A DNA stretch of 34,638 bases from Ga0077555 sp031367895 (GCA_031367895.1 JANLQP010000321.1:1-34638); one strand, 5' to 3'. Counted from the stretch's first letter, positions 1 to 8,457 are shown. Numbers and translations are program-made. Notes: a model not told the origin generated them from the letters alone.

Positions 1-168
1 TGGGACGGCCTGCTCGAAGCTTTCCCGGAACGTTTCCACGAACCCTACTACCGCCAATACGCGATCGACGACTTGCGAGTCCTGTTCCGCGATCAGGGCC
101 TGCAAACGCGATCGACCTGGACATCCTTTTTCGCCAAGGCCATGGTCCTGGAGAAGCCGCGCGGTTGA
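1..168 (+). CDS. C-terminal end of a probable SAM-dependent methyltransferase (partial)
   Basis: An open frame runs in from the left edge and stops at TGA 166-168, giving the last 55 residues. It contains YYRQYAIDDL, then a FRDQGLQ stretch and a tail FFAKAMVLEKPRG. This arrangement (YxxY..DL, a GL turn, then a final beta strand ending in a K-P tail) is common at the C-terminus of class I SAM-dependent methyltransferases. The SAM-binding glycine motif would lie outside the window, so the assignment is inference from the tail only. The alpha/beta hydrolase begins 43 bp downstream on the same strand, so the two could be co-transcribed. Confidence 0.5.
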   Translation, partial: WDGLLEAFPERFHEPYYRQYAIDDLRVLFRDQGLQTRSTWTSFFAKAMVLEKPRG

Positions 169-211
169 CGGGCGGCGCCCTGCACAATGCGCATTCCGAC
201 GGAACACCCCC

Positions 212-1102
212 ATGGCCCACATCACCACCAGCGACGGCGTCAAACTTTACTACGAGGAAGCGGGCGCCGGCGATCCGATCGTCTTCGTCCACGAGTTCGG
301 CGGCCATCACCTCTCGTGGGAAACGCAGATGCGCTATTTCTCGCGTCGCTATCGTTGCTTCACATACGCTGCGCGCGGCTGGCCGCCGTCCGACGTGCCG
401 GAGAAGGTCGCGAGCTACAGCCAGGCCCGCGCAGCCGACGACATTGCCGACGTCATGAACGGCTTGGGCCTTGCCAAGGCGCACGTCGTCGGTCTCTCGA
501 TGGGCGCCACGGCTGCTCTGGAATTCGCAATCCGCCATCCCGGCAAGGGCTTTTCGATTACGGCCGCAGGCACCGGCAGCGGCGCCACGCGCGACACGGC
601 GGAGAAAAAGCGGTTCTCCGCCGAAGCCGTCGGCGTCGCCGAGTTGATCGAGACCAAAGGCATGCCAGCGCTCGGCGAGCGTTATTTGAACGCCCCCTCG
701 CGCCAGCAGCTGAAAATCAAAGACCCGCGCGGCTTCGCCGAGTTTTTCCGCCAGTTCGTCGAAGGCGCTTCGAAGGGCCGGGCGCTGACCATGCGCGGCG
801 TGCAATCCCAGCGCGCGCCGATGTTCGAGCGTGAGGCCGAACTGCGCGCCATCACCGACCCCGTGCTGATCGTCTGCGGCGACGAGGACGACGCCACGCT
901 CGAAGTCTCGTTGTTCATGAAACGTACCATTCCGCGCGCAGGTTTGATGGTATTCCCGCGCACCGGCCACGGCATCAACCTCGAGGAACCGGCCGGATTC
1001 AATGCCGTCGTGCAGGACTTCATCCACGCCGTCGAGCACAACAAGTGGGGCGAAACCGTATCGACCCACGGCAAAGGCTTCGCGATGCTGCCGAAGGAGT
1101 GA
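212..1102 (+). CDS. alpha/beta hydrolase
   Basis: A 296-residue alpha/beta-hydrolase-fold protein. The N-terminus carries DGVKLYYEEAG followed by PIVFVHEFGGHH, the usual first strand and oxyanion region. The nucleophile elbow is GLSMG, with the serine near residue 96. VLIVCGDEDD holds the late acid and TGHGINLEEP the catalytic histidine, so the Ser-Asp-His triad looks complete. Length is normal for the single-domain esterase, lactonase or epoxide-hydrolase-like group. The substrate cannot be read from the sequence. The ATG at 212 is preceded by CGGAACACCCCC, a weak ribosome site. It lies 43 bp after the methyltransferase tail and is followed by a palindromic repeat element. There is no signal peptide, so it is probably cytoplasmic. 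Confidence 0.85.
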   Translation: MAHITTSDGVKLYYEEAGAGDPIVFVHEFGGHHLSWETQMRYFSRRYRCFTYAARGWPPSDVPEKVASYSQARAADDIADVMNGLGLAKAHVVGLSMGATAALEFAIRHPGKGFSITAAGTGSGATRDTAEKKRFSAEAVGVAELIETKGMPALGERYLNAPSRQQLKIKDPRGFAEFFRQFVEGASKGRALTMRGVQSQRAPMFEREAELRAITDPVLIVCGDEDDATLEVSLFMKRTIPRAGLMVFPRTGHGINLEEPAGFNAVVQDFIHAVEHNKWGETVSTHGKGFAMLPKE

Positions 1103-1125
1103 GTGGCGGTCCCAAACCGACGATT

Positions 1126-1259
1126 TGTCATCCTCGGGCTCGTCCCGAGGACCCATCGTGCAATGAGCGCAAGCAGCACGTATTGCTGAAGCGCCGCCGC
1201 GAATCTCTCGTTTTGGGTCCGAAGCTCCATGGGTGGTCGGGACAAGCCCGACCATGACA
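1126..1259. repeat. REP-like two-hairpin intergenic element, copy 1
   Basis: This 134-bp element is bounded by TGTCAT (1126-1131) and its inverse ATGACA (1254-1259). Just inside each end is a short hairpin: CCTCGGG/CCCGAGG on the left (1132-1150) and GGTCGGG/CCCGACC on the right (1235-1253). The flanks ACCCAT and ATGGGT are also mutually inverted, so the whole is a head-to-head pair of palindromes around about 70 bp of unrelated spacer. A second copy sits at 15845-16005. It fills the gap between the hydrolase and selO and contains no gene. It may act as a bidirectional mRNA 3'-end structure, which is inference. Confidence 0.8.
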
Positions 1260-1316
1260 AGCATCGAATTTAGATGATTGGTGCTGAAAACAAGCGTCGG
1301 AAATCTTGGAACACGC

Positions 1317-2813
1317 ATGACCACCACGGCAGCCGCAGCCACCACGCTCTTCCGCTTCGACAACAGCTACGCGCGGTTGCCGGCCCGCTTCTATGCGCGA
1401 CTCGATCCGACGCCGGTTGCAGCACCGCGCCTCGTTAAACTCAACACCGCACTCGCCCGCGAGCTTGGCCTCGATCCCGACCTCCTGACCTCTCCCGACG
1501 CAACCGCCGTTTTCGCTGGCAACGCGGTCGCGCCCGGTAGCGAGCCGATCGCGCAAGCCTACGCCGGACACCAGTTCGGCGGCTTCTCCCCGCAACTCGG
1601 CGACGGCCGCGCCATCTTGCTCGGCGAGGTGATCGGCCGCGACGGCATCCGCCGCGATATCCAGCTCAAAGGCTCCGGCCCGACGCCGTTCTCACGCCGT
1701 GGTGATGGCCGTGCGGCGCTAGGCCCCGTACTGCGCGAGTACATCATCAGTGAAGCGTTTGCGGCGCTCGGCATCCCAACGACGCGCGCGCTTGCCGCCG
1801 TCACCACCGGCGAGCCGGTTTTCCGCGAAACACCGCTGCCCGGCGCCGTTCTCACGCGCGTTGCGCAAAGCCATATCCGTGTCGGCACATTTCAGTACTT
1901 CGCCGCACGTGGTGACTTCGATGGCGTCAAAACGCTCGCCGACCACGTCATCGCGCGCCACTATCCCGAGGCTCGCGACGCCGCCAACCCGTATCGCGCG
2001 CTATTCGGCGCCGTCATGGGCGCCCAAGCCAACCTGATCGCGCAGTGGCTGAACGTCGGCTTCATCCACGGCGTCATGAACACCGACAATATGTCGATCG
2101 CAGGCGAAAGCATCGATTTCGGCCCCTGCGCCTTCATGGACAGCTTCGATCCAGCCCAGGTCTACAGCTCGATCGACGAAATGGGCCGCTACGCCTACGC
2201 TAACCAGCCGCGCATCGCGCAATGGAACCTGGCCCGCTTCGCCGAAACCCTGCTCTCTCTCTTCGACGACGATGCCGACGCAGCCATGCAGTTCGCCCAA
2301 TCCGCAATTGACGGTTTCGGCGCCACGTTCGAGGCCGCCTACGCGCGCGGTTTCCGCCGGAAACTCGGGCTGCAAACCGGGCAAGATGGCGATCTGGCCT
2401 TGGGCCAGGATCTGCTCGCGTGCATGGCAACCGCAAAGGCGGACTTCACGTTGACGTTCCGCGCGCTGTGCGATGCGGCGTCCGGCCCCGAGCGCGAAGC
2501 ATCACTTCGGCAGCAATTCACCGACCAACTGGCCATCGGTGATTGGCTCAGGCGCTGGCGCGCACGCCTCAGCCGAGACGGTGGCGACCCGCTTGCTCGC
2601 GCTGCAACAATGCGCTCAATTAACCCATTGTTTATACCGCGCAATCATCGAGTCGAGGAAGCGTTGGCTGCCGCCACCAACGGCGATTTCCAACCCTTCG
2701 AAAGGCTCCTCGACGTCCTCGCTCGCCCGTTCGATGAACAACCGGACGCCGAGCGCTATGCGGATCCCCCGCGCCCCGAGCAAGTCGTGCGAGCGACGTT
2801 CTGCGGAACTTGA
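1317..2813 (+). CDS. selO: protein adenylyltransferase SelO
   Basis: A pseudokinase-fold enzyme of the SelO/YdiU/UPF0061 family, known to transfer AMP from ATP to Ser, Thr or Tyr of target proteins in redox stress. At 498 residues it has the usual family length. Visible motifs are the nucleotide-binding stretch FSPQLGDGRA, QLKGSGPTPFSRRGDGR, and HGVMNTDN followed by SIDFGPCAFMD. By comparison with E. coli YdiU, D257, N258 and D267 are the catalytic and metal-binding residues. The C-terminus ends in TFCGT, with the Cys at the position where eukaryotic SelO has selenocysteine. I chose ATG 1317 because homology begins right after it. The frame also opens at a TTG at 1278, which would add 13 residues without family similarity. 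It stands alone, with no partner gene. Confidence 0.93.
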   Translation: MTTTAAAATTLFRFDNSYARLPARFYARLDPTPVAAPRLVKLNTALARELGLDPDLLTSPDATAVFAGNAVAPGSEPIAQAYAGHQFGGFSPQLGDGRAILLGEVIGRDGIRRDIQLKGSGPTPFSRRGDGRAALGPVLREYIISEAFAALGIPTTRALAAVTTGEPVFRETPLPGAVLTRVAQSHIRVGTFQYFAARGDFDGVKTLADHVIARHYPEARDAANPYRALFGAVMGAQANLIAQWLNVGFIHGVMNTDNMSIAGESIDFGPCAFMDSFDPAQVYSSIDEMGRYAYANQPRIAQWNLARFAETLLSLFDDDADAAMQFAQSAIDGFGATFEAAYARGFRRKLGLQTGQDGDLALGQDLLACMATAKADFTLTFRALCDAASGPEREASLRQQFTDQLAIGDWLRRWRARLSRDGGDPLARAATMRSINPLFIPRNHRVEEALAAATNGDFQPFERLLDVLARPFDEQPDAERYADPPRPEQVVRATFCGT

Positions 2814-2998
2814 GTGCCTGCCGTATCGCTGACGTCGAACACACGAATCCGGGTCGCCTCTGCAACGCGGTTGTCCTGCCCACCCTAGTTCAGGTAACAT
2901 TCAGGCTACGACCCGCAGCTTGGAAGCGCCACATTTCGCACACGTTGGCACCATAGACGCGGTCATTGGCCCTTTAACGCCGCCGGGGATGTAAATCC

Positions 2999-3706
2999 AT
3001 GAAGGAAAAGAGCACGATCGCTCTCGTCGATGACGAGCGGCACATACTCTCCTCACTGCGCACGGCGCTCGAAGCTGAAGGCTTCAAGGTCCGCACCTAC
3101 GGCGATGGCGCCGAAGCACTGACCGCACTCACGGAAGAACCGGCCGATCTCGGCATCTTCGATATCAAGATGCCGAAGATGGACGGCATGGAACTCCTGC
3201 GTCGTGTTCGACAACAGTCTGATATGCCAGTGATATTCCTCACCTCGAAGGACGAGGAGATCGACCAGCTGTTCGGCCTCAAAATGGGCGCGGACGACTA
3301 CATTCCGAAGCCCTTCTCGTTGCGCTTGGTGGTTGAGCGCGCCAAGGCGGTGCTCCGCCGTGTGGCGCCGAAGGACGGCCAGGTCACCGCCAGTGAAGCC
3401 GCCCGCATGATCGAGCGCGGCAAGCTCCGTCTCGACCCCGAGCGCCACACTTGCCACTGGGACAACAAGGGCGTCACGCTCACCGTCACCGAGTTCCTGA
3501 TCCTGCAGGCCCTCGCAACCCGTCCCGGCGTCGTGAAAACGCGTGACGCGCTGATGGACGCCGCCTACGACGATCAGGTTTACGTCGACGATCGTACAAT
3601 CGATAGTCACATCAAACGCTTGCGCAAGAAGTTCAAGGTCGTCGACGACGACTTCGATGTGATCGAAACGCTGTATGGCGTCGGTTACCGCTTCAAGGAA
3701 GCATGA
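2999..3706 (+). CDS. chvI: response regulator ChvI
   Basis: A 235-residue OmpR-class response regulator. The receiver domain (residues 5-120) has the acidic pair D11/D12, phosphoacceptor D55 in GIFDIKMPKMDG, T82 and K104. A winged-helix DNA-binding domain fills residues about 135-233 and ends in YGVGYRF. Sequence and context match ChvI/BvrR, the regulator paired with ChvG/BvrS that controls envelope, acid-response and host-interaction genes in Rhizobiales. It is the first gene of a likely operon: its TGA overlaps the chvG ATG by 4 bp. GGGGAT precedes the ATG. The 185-bp gap upstream presumably holds the promoter, but I could not assign -35/-10 boxes with confidence. Confidence 0.93.
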   Translation: MKEKSTIALVDDERHILSSLRTALEAEGFKVRTYGDGAEALTALTEEPADLGIFDIKMPKMDGMELLRRVRQQSDMPVIFLTSKDEEIDQLFGLKMGADDYIPKPFSLRLVVERAKAVLRRVAPKDGQVTASEAARMIERGKLRLDPERHTCHWDNKGVTLTVTEFLILQALATRPGVVKTRDALMDAAYDDQVYVDDRTIDSHIKRLRKKFKVVDDDFDVIETLYGVGYRFKEA

Positions 3707-5613
3707 CCACCCGCACCGAAGGCTCTCCATTGAAAGCCTTGCTTGCTTGGCCCGTTGCGCGTCTGTCACGGTTGCTCCCGGGCGCCGTGCCGACAGATGC
3801 TGTGCGCACGCTAGGCGGTAAGCTGGCCCAGGTCCGCCATCACCCGCGCACGGAAAATCTTCTCGATATTTTCTGGGCAGTGTGGGGTTGGCTCGCCGAA
3901 ACGCGGCTGGCACGGTTCTTCTCCAAGACACTGGCGCGTCGCATCTTTGTCGCCAACCTGCTCGGTCTCACAGTGTTGATCGGCGGCATGTTGTGGCTGA
4001 GCCAGCATCAGGCGTGGTTGATCTCGGCCAAGCGCGAAAGCTTGCGCGTCCAGAGCGAGATCATCGCCGCTGCGATTGCCGCCAGTGCCTCCATCGACAC
4101 CGACCGCGGTCTGATCTTCGAGCCCGATCGCCTGCCCGAGGTCGACGGCACCAAGCTGCCCTATCGCGACGACGGTTTCGCGGCGTTCGAGCTGTCGCTC
4201 CGGCCCGATCGTGTGGGCCCGGTGACGCGCAGGCTGATCCAGCCTTCGCACAACACCCGCGCCCGCATCTACGACCGCGAAGGCAACCTGATTGTCGACT
4301 CGATCCGCGTCCCCGGCAAGGTGGTCAATCCATTGACGCCTGAGGAAGAGGACAAGATCCGGGTCAAGACCAACTGGACCCGCTTCCTGAGCTGGGTCGG
4401 TCGCTCGGGCCTGCCGATCTATCGCGAAATCGGCAACGCCAACGGCAACAACTACTTCGAGGTCCGTCAGGCACTCCGCGGCGACGCGCCGCCGCCGATG
4501 CTGTTGCTCGACGACGGCAAGCAGATCGTCTCCCTCGCAGTGCCCATCAAGCGTCGCAACTCGACGGTTGGTGCACTGCTGCTCTCGACCAAGCCCGGCG
4601 ATATCGACGACATCCTTGCGGCCGAGCGCTGGATCATCCTTTACCTCGCGCTGATGGCATTGCTCGCGACGTTGATGGCCTCGATGATGCTCGACCACAC
4701 CATCGCCAGCCCTGTGCGGCGGCTTTCTGCAGCCGCCGAGCATGTCAGCCAAAGTATCAGCGCCCGCGCCGACCTCCCGGACTATGCGAACCGGCGCGAT
4801 GAGGTCGGCCAGATGGCAGACGCCTTCAAGCGCATGACGGCGGCCCTCTACAAACGCATCGAGGCCAGTGAGAAGTTCGCGGCCGACGTGGCGCATGAAC
4901 TGAAGAACCCGTTAGCCGCCGCGCGCTCAACGGCAGAGACCATGTATTACGCGAAAACGCCCGAGCAACGCGACCAGCTCGTGGTGCAGATCCAGGGCGA
5001 GCTGAAGCGCCTGAACCGCCTGATCACGGACGTTGCCAACGCCTCGAGGCTCGACGCCGAGCTGGCGCGGCAGAAAAACCTGCCGGTCGACCTGACCGAG
5101 ACCATCGGCAATGTCGTCCACGTCTTCCAGGACATGCATGCGAGCGACAAAATCGCCGTCACACTGGAATCGAGCGCTGCCGAGACTGCAGACCCGCTTG
5201 TCGTTCTCGGCCACGAGGGCCGGCTCGGTCAGGTGATCACCAACCTGCTCGACAATGCCATCTCGTTCTCGAAACCCGGACAAGCCGTGACCGTCCGTAC
5301 AGCGCGCATCGGCGGCGAGATCGAGATTGCGGTCGAGGACCAGGGCCCAGGCATGCCCGACAACAAGCTCGAGGCCGTATTCGACCGCTTCTATTCCGAC
5401 CGCCCTGAAAGCGATCGGCTGCGCGGCAAGAACTCCGGCCTGGGCTTGAGCATCTCGCGCGAGATCGTTACCGCTCATGACGGGCGCATCTGGGCCGAGA
5501 ATCGCCGCGAGGCGTCCGACAAGGCCTCACCCATCCTCGGTGCCCGCTTTGTTGTCCGCATCCCAGCCGACCCGGCGGCAACGCGCGGGGCGACCGGCCA
5601 TGGCTGGCTCTGA
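3703..5613 (+). CDS. chvG: sensor histidine kinase ChvG
   Basis: A 636-residue membrane histidine kinase of the ChvG/ExoS/BvrS family, partner of ChvI. After an 80-residue cytoplasmic lead, TM1 spans about 81-100. A periplasmic sensor domain of about 205 residues follows, then TM2 (about 310-330) and a HAMP linker. The DHp domain carries the phosphorylation site H398 in VAHELKNP. The ATPase domain shows the N box (LLDNA), G1 (VEDQGPGMPD) and G2 (SGLGLSISREI). All catalytic boxes are intact. In ChvG homologues the sensor is inhibited by the periplasmic protein ExoR at neutral pH; no exoR is visible here. The stop lies 14 bp inside hprK, so translation is probably coupled. Confidence 0.93.
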   Translation: MTTRTEGSPLKALLAWPVARLSRLLPGAVPTDAVRTLGGKLAQVRHHPRTENLLDIFWAVWGWLAETRLARFFSKTLARRIFVANLLGLTVLIGGMLWLSQHQAWLISAKRESLRVQSEIIAAAIAASASIDTDRGLIFEPDRLPEVDGTKLPYRDDGFAAFELSLRPDRVGPVTRRLIQPSHNTRARIYDREGNLIVDSIRVPGKVVNPLTPEEEDKIRVKTNWTRFLSWVGRSGLPIYREIGNANGNNYFEVRQALRGDAPPPMLLLDDGKQIVSLAVPIKRRNSTVGALLLSTKPGDIDDILAAERWIILYLALMALLATLMASMMLDHTIASPVRRLSAAAEHVSQSISARADLPDYANRRDEVGQMADAFKRMTAALYKRIEASEKFAADVAHELKNPLAAARSTAETMYYAKTPEQRDQLVVQIQGELKRLNRLITDVANASRLDAELARQKNLPVDLTETIGNVVHVFQDMHASDKIAVTLESSAAETADPLVVLGHEGRLGQVITNLLDNAISFSKPGQAVTVRTARIGGEIEIAVEDQGPGMPDNKLEAVFDRFYSDRPESDRLRGKNSGLGLSISREIVTAHDGRIWAENRREASDKASPILGARFVVRIPADPAATRGATGHGWL

Positions 5614-6082
5614 ACCCTGGTCATCGGAACGCCTGCACGCGACCTGTATCGCAATCGCCGGCAAGGCTGCATTGCTGCTCGGCCCGCCGGGCTCCGGCAA
5701 ATCCGATCTGGCGCTGCGCTTGATCCATAGCCAGCTGCAGATCGCCGGACGCCCGGTGACCACACAACTCGTTGCCGACGATCAAGTGCTCCTACAAACT
5801 CTTTCTGATCGGCTGATCGCTCGGCCGCCGGCAACGCTGGCTGGCCTCTGCGAGGTGCGCGGCCTCGGAATTTTGCGGCTGCCGCATCTGGGCGAAGCCG
5901 ACGTCGCCCTCGCCGTCCAACTGACATCGCCCGAAACAATCGATCGGCTGCCGGATCGCAACCGGCATTTCAACGTCCTCGACCGCCGCCTGCCGCTGGT
6001 CCACTTGGCCCCGTTCGACGCATCGGCGCCCCTGAAAGTGGCGCTGGCCCTGTTGCTGGGTCCCGATAACTGGCGCGAGTGA
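5600..6082 (+). CDS. hprK: HPr kinase/phosphorylase, short alphaproteobacterial form
   Basis: A 160-residue protein with Walker A GPPGSGKS at residues 28-35, VADD at 58-61 and the HprK signature EVRGLGI near residue 85. It matches the C-terminal catalytic domain of HPr kinase/phosphorylase. Like other alphaproteobacterial HprK proteins it lacks the N-terminal domain found in Firmicutes. It should phosphorylate and dephosphorylate the regulatory serine of HPr (S49 of the HPr encoded at 6812-7090). ATG 5600 is chosen because similarity begins there and it overlaps the end of chvG by 14 bp; an in-frame upstream start at 5477 would lie entirely inside chvG. Location next to EIIA and HPr genes supports a purely regulatory PTS. 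Confidence 0.9.
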   Translation: MAGSEPWSSERLHATCIAIAGKAALLLGPPGSGKSDLALRLIHSQLQIAGRPVTTQLVADDQVLLQTLSDRLIARPPATLAGLCEVRGLGILRLPHLGEADVALAVQLTSPETIDRLPDRNRHFNVLDRRLPLVHLAPFDASAPLKVALALLLGPDNWRE

Positions 6083-6242
6083 GGGCGACTGTAGTCGATC
6101 TGCAACTTCCATTCGCAAGTGCGTAACCCATTCGGACTTTTGCGTCGTCTGATGCTAAAATTGCACCTGGCGATTCGGCCGCATGGTCAGACGGCCAGAA
6201 AAATTGTCCTGAATAGGCGGCACCAAGCGCCGCCTGATCCGG

Positions 6243-6263
6243 TGCGATCGATAATTGATCGCA
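6243..6263. promoter_or_regulatory. 7-bp inverted repeat upstream of the EIIA gene (possible operator)
   Basis: Arms TGCGATC (6243-6249) and GATCGCA (6257-6263) are perfect inverses around an AT-rich 7-base centre. The site lies 33 bp before the ATG of the EIIA gene. The 214-bp gap between hprK and EIIA also holds a 7-bp stem at 6215-6235 (AGGCGGC/GCCGCCT). An internal promoter or operator for EIIA-ptsH is possible; binding by any named regulator is not claimed. Confidence 0.35.
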
Positions 6264-6296
6264 GGAGCAGTCGGTGAGCTCAGAGGCAGGCAGCCG

Positions 6297-6701
6297 ATGA
6301 TCGGCATCGTCATAATTACTCACGGTGGGCTGGCGGTTGAGTTTCGCTCAGCACTCGAACACGTTGTCGGTCAACAGACCCAGATCGAGACCGTCTCGAT
6401 TGGGCCTGAAGACGACGTGGAGCAGCGTCGGCGCGAGTTGATCGCCGCTGTTGGCCGTACCGATACCGGCACCGGCGTCATCATCCTCACGGACATGTTC
6501 GGCGGCACGCCATCGAACCTTGCCATTTCGGTGATGGAAGAAACCAAGGCCGAGGTTCTCGCCGGCGTCAACCTGCCGATGCTGATCCGCCTCGCCAGCG
6601 TCCGTCGTGACAAGAAGCTGGCCGAAGCGGTTGATCTGGCCAAGGAGGCCGGGCGCAAATACATTAGCGTTGCGAGCCAGGTTCTTTCGGGTGAAAATTA
6701 A
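6297..6701 (+). CDS. ptsM: PTS EIIA component, mannose family (regulatory PTS)
   Basis: A 134-residue single-domain EIIA of the mannose/fructose/sorbose family. The N-terminus MIGIVIITHGG holds the phosphoacceptor histidine H9, and TDMFGGTPSN is the conserved core loop. There is no EIIB domain, and no EIIB, EIIC or EIID gene nearby, as in the incomplete PTS of Rhizobiales, where this protein (called ManX, PtsM or EIIA-Man) takes phosphate from HPr and acts in regulation rather than sugar uptake. ATG 6297 is preceded by GAGGCAGG at suitable spacing. An upstream in-frame start at 6255 would add 14 residues with no family similarity. It lies between hprK and ptsH, in the same direction. Confidence 0.88.
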   Translation: MIGIVIITHGGLAVEFRSALEHVVGQQTQIETVSIGPEDDVEQRRRELIAAVGRTDTGTGVIILTDMFGGTPSNLAISVMEETKAEVLAGVNLPMLIRLASVRRDKKLAEAVDLAKEAGRKYISVASQVLSGEN

Positions 6702-6811
6702 GGCCCGCCCTCGCTGGTGTCTCGTCTCGCAATTGCCGACTGAGGACGAGCCGCGGTTTCTGGTCGGCAAATGCGAGACGCCACACTAGCGGATCAAGCG
6801 GGGACAGCAGC

Positions 6812-7090
6812 GTGGGCGAGCAACCGAAGGCTGAGCTGCTGATCGTCAACAAGAAGGGTTTGCACGCCCGCGCCTCCGCCAAATTCGTCAAATGTGCCGA
6901 AACCTTCAAGGCCAACATCCGCGTCACGCGCGACGGCCAGACCGTCGGTGGAACCTCGATCATGGGCTTGATGATGTTGGCGGCCGGCCAAGGCTCGACG
7001 ATCGTCGTCGAAGTCGACGGACCCGACGCCGTAGCCGCGCTGGACGCAATCACAACGCTCGTCCAATCCGGCTTCGGCGAAGATCAGTAA
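6812..7090 (+). CDS. ptsH: phosphocarrier protein HPr
   Basis: A 92-residue HPr. H18 in KKGLHARAS is the PEP-dependent phosphorylation site and S49 in GGTSIMGL is the target serine of HprK. A family-typical AAGQGSTI stretch follows. It starts at GTG 6812; no better ATG exists before the conserved LLIVNKKGLHA. It is the last gene of the chvI-chvG-hprK-EIIA-ptsH row, 110 bp after EIIA. Enzyme I (PtsP or PtsI) is not in the window and must be encoded elsewhere. In S. meliloti the related proteins affect carbon catabolite control and succinoglycan; a similar role here is inference. Confidence 0.93.
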   Translation: MGEQPKAELLIVNKKGLHARASAKFVKCAETFKANIRVTRDGQTVGGTSIMGLMMLAAGQGSTIVVEVDGPDAVAALDAITTLVQSGFGEDQ

Positions 7091-7110
7091 GGGCATTGAT
7101 TGGGGGTCGA

Positions 7111-7134
7111 ACGGGGGTCAGGTCTGACCCCCGT
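7111..7134. terminator. perfect 11-bp palindrome after ptsH (possible terminator)
   Basis: ACGGGGGTCAG (7111-7121) and CTGACCCCCGT (7124-7134) are exact inverses with a 2-base centre, 21 bp past the ptsH stop. The stem is GC-rich but no T-run follows, so it is not a classical intrinsic terminator. It could be an mRNA 3'-end stabiliser or a mobile palindrome. Confidence 0.4.
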
Positions 7135-7153
7135 CTGCGGCCACCATATCTAC

Positions 7154-7186
7154 GCGCCGGATGCGCCAGTGAGCATCCGAAGGCGC
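7154..7186. repeat. GAA-bulge hairpin element, short-loop member
   Basis: Outer arms GCGCC (7154-7158) and GGCGC (7182-7186) and inner arms GGATGC (7159-7164) and GCATCC (7173-7178) pair perfectly. The loop is GCCAGTGA and an unpaired GAA (7179-7181) separates the two stems on the 3' side. This is the same architecture as the repeats at 10281-10360 and 23512-23705, but with different stem bases that still pair. It sits between the convergent ptsH and quinone oxidoreductase genes. Confidence 0.65.
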
Positions 7187-7205
7187 TTAAAAAAGGCGCA
7201 AACTA

Positions 7206-8180
7206 TTATGGCGTCAGCACGATCGAGCCCGTGGTCTTGCGACCCTCGAGATCCCGGTGCGCCTGCACTGCGTCCTTCAACGCATACGTGTGATTGACCG
7301 TGATCTTCACGATGCCCTTCTGCACGACATCGAAAAGATCATTCGCGGTCTCGACGAGATCGGCGCGTGTTGCTGTGTAGTTGCCGAGCGACGGGCGCGT
7401 CATGTAGAGCGAGCCCTTCGCCCCGAGCACACCCGGGTTCATCGACTCGATCGGGCCCGAAGCGTTGCCGAACGTGACGAACAGGCCGAGCGGCTTCAGG
7501 CAGTCGAGGGAAGCCGGGAATGTGTCCTTGCCGATCGAATCGTACACGACATCGCACAGCTTGCCGCCGGTGATCTCCTTCACGCGCTCGACGAACTTCT
7601 CCTTCGTATAGTCGATGCAGTGTGTTGCGCCGTGCGACAGCGCCAGTTTGCACTTCTCGGGCCCGCCCGCGGTGCCGATGAACGTACCGCCGAGGTGCTT
7701 CACCCACTGGCAGGCGATGAGACCGACGCCGCCCGCTGCCGCATGCCAGAGCAACGTTGTGCCCGGGCCGACCTTGTAAGTCTTGCGCACGAGATAGCGC
7801 ACCGTCATGCCCTGCAGCATCATGGCGGCTGCGGTCTTGTAGTCGATACCGTCAGGCATCTTCACGACGCGGTCCGCTGCAATCAGGCGCTCCGTCGAAT
7901 AGCCACCGGCCGGGCCCGCGTAGGCAACGCGATCGCCGACCTTCAGATCGGTCACGCCTGGGCCGACGCCAATGACTTCACCGGCGCCTTCCATGCCGGG
8001 CACGAACGGGTGCGATGGCTGCGGATAGAGACCCGTGCGCAGATAGACGTCGATGTAATTCACGCCGATCGCATGCTGCTTGAGCTTGACTTGGCCCTGG
8101 CCCGGAGCTCCGACCTCGACCGTCTCATATTGCATGGCGTCGGGACCGCCGACCTTGTGAACTCGGATGGCGTTGGCCAT
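7206..8180 (-). CDS. quinone oxidoreductase (zinc-free MDR family)
   Basis: A 324-residue medium-chain dehydrogenase/reductase of the NADPH:quinone oxidoreductase (Qor) type. Residues 1-120 form the GroES-like domain, with GVNYIDVYLRTGLYP and PGMEGAGEVIGVG. The NADPH-binding Rossmann domain shows AAAGGVGLIACQ near residue 150. No structural zinc cysteine cluster is present, as expected of the family. The C-terminal LEGRKTTGSIVLTP is typical. It should use NADPH to reduce quinones or other electrophilic carbonyls in the cytoplasm. The start at 8180 has AGGAGA six bases upstream. It converges on ptsH and diverges from the lipoprotein gene at 8589. Confidence 0.9.
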   Translation of the reverse strand: MANAIRVHKVGGPDAMQYETVEVGAPGQGQVKLKQHAIGVNYIDVYLRTGLYPQPSHPFVPGMEGAGEVIGVGPGVTDLKVGDRVAYAGPAGGYSTERLIAADRVVKMPDGIDYKTAAAMMLQGMTVRYLVRKTYKVGPGTTLLWHAAAGGVGLIACQWVKHLGGTFIGTAGGPEKCKLALSHGATHCIDYTKEKFVERVKEITGGKLCDVVYDSIGKDTFPASLDCLKPLGLFVTFGNASGPIESMNPGVLGAKGSLYMTRPSLGNYTATRADLVETANDLFDVVQKGIVKITVNHTYALKDAVQAHRDLEGRKTTGSIVLTP

Positions 8181-8401
8181 TCAATCGTCTCCTGTTACCT
8201 GGCTGTTGTTGCTTAAAGTGTTGCATGGCTGGGTCCGCCACGCATATGAGGCGGAAGCAGATCTCGCTCGTTTGCGAGTCGCGACGAGACCTTGAGCGGC
8301 AGGGGGCTGCCACATAGCCGCCACCGCACGGTTCTATGGCGTCTGAATGCGGTTAACAAGGGGTGGGCATGATCCCCATTCCTCGGCTGCGAAAAATTTC
8401 C

Positions 8402-8427
8402 CGCCAAGCTCGTGAGCTTGGCGTTTT
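8402..8427 (+). terminator. 10-bp hairpin followed by TTTT
   Basis: CGCCAAGCTC (8402-8411) and GAGCTTGGCG (8414-8423) are perfect inverses around GT, followed by TTTT and preceded by GAAAAATTTC. The form suits an intrinsic terminator in either direction, but it lies between divergent genes, where no rightward transcript is expected to end. It may instead terminate an unannotated short RNA or be part of a leader. Confidence 0.4.
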
Positions 8428-8457
8428 CGACGGGTCGCAACCGCTTGACGACGCATC

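Noticed and set aside
1278..1316. Longer N-terminus for SelO from TTG 1278
   Set aside because: The 13 extra residues have no SelO similarity and the ATG at 1317 directly precedes the conserved start.
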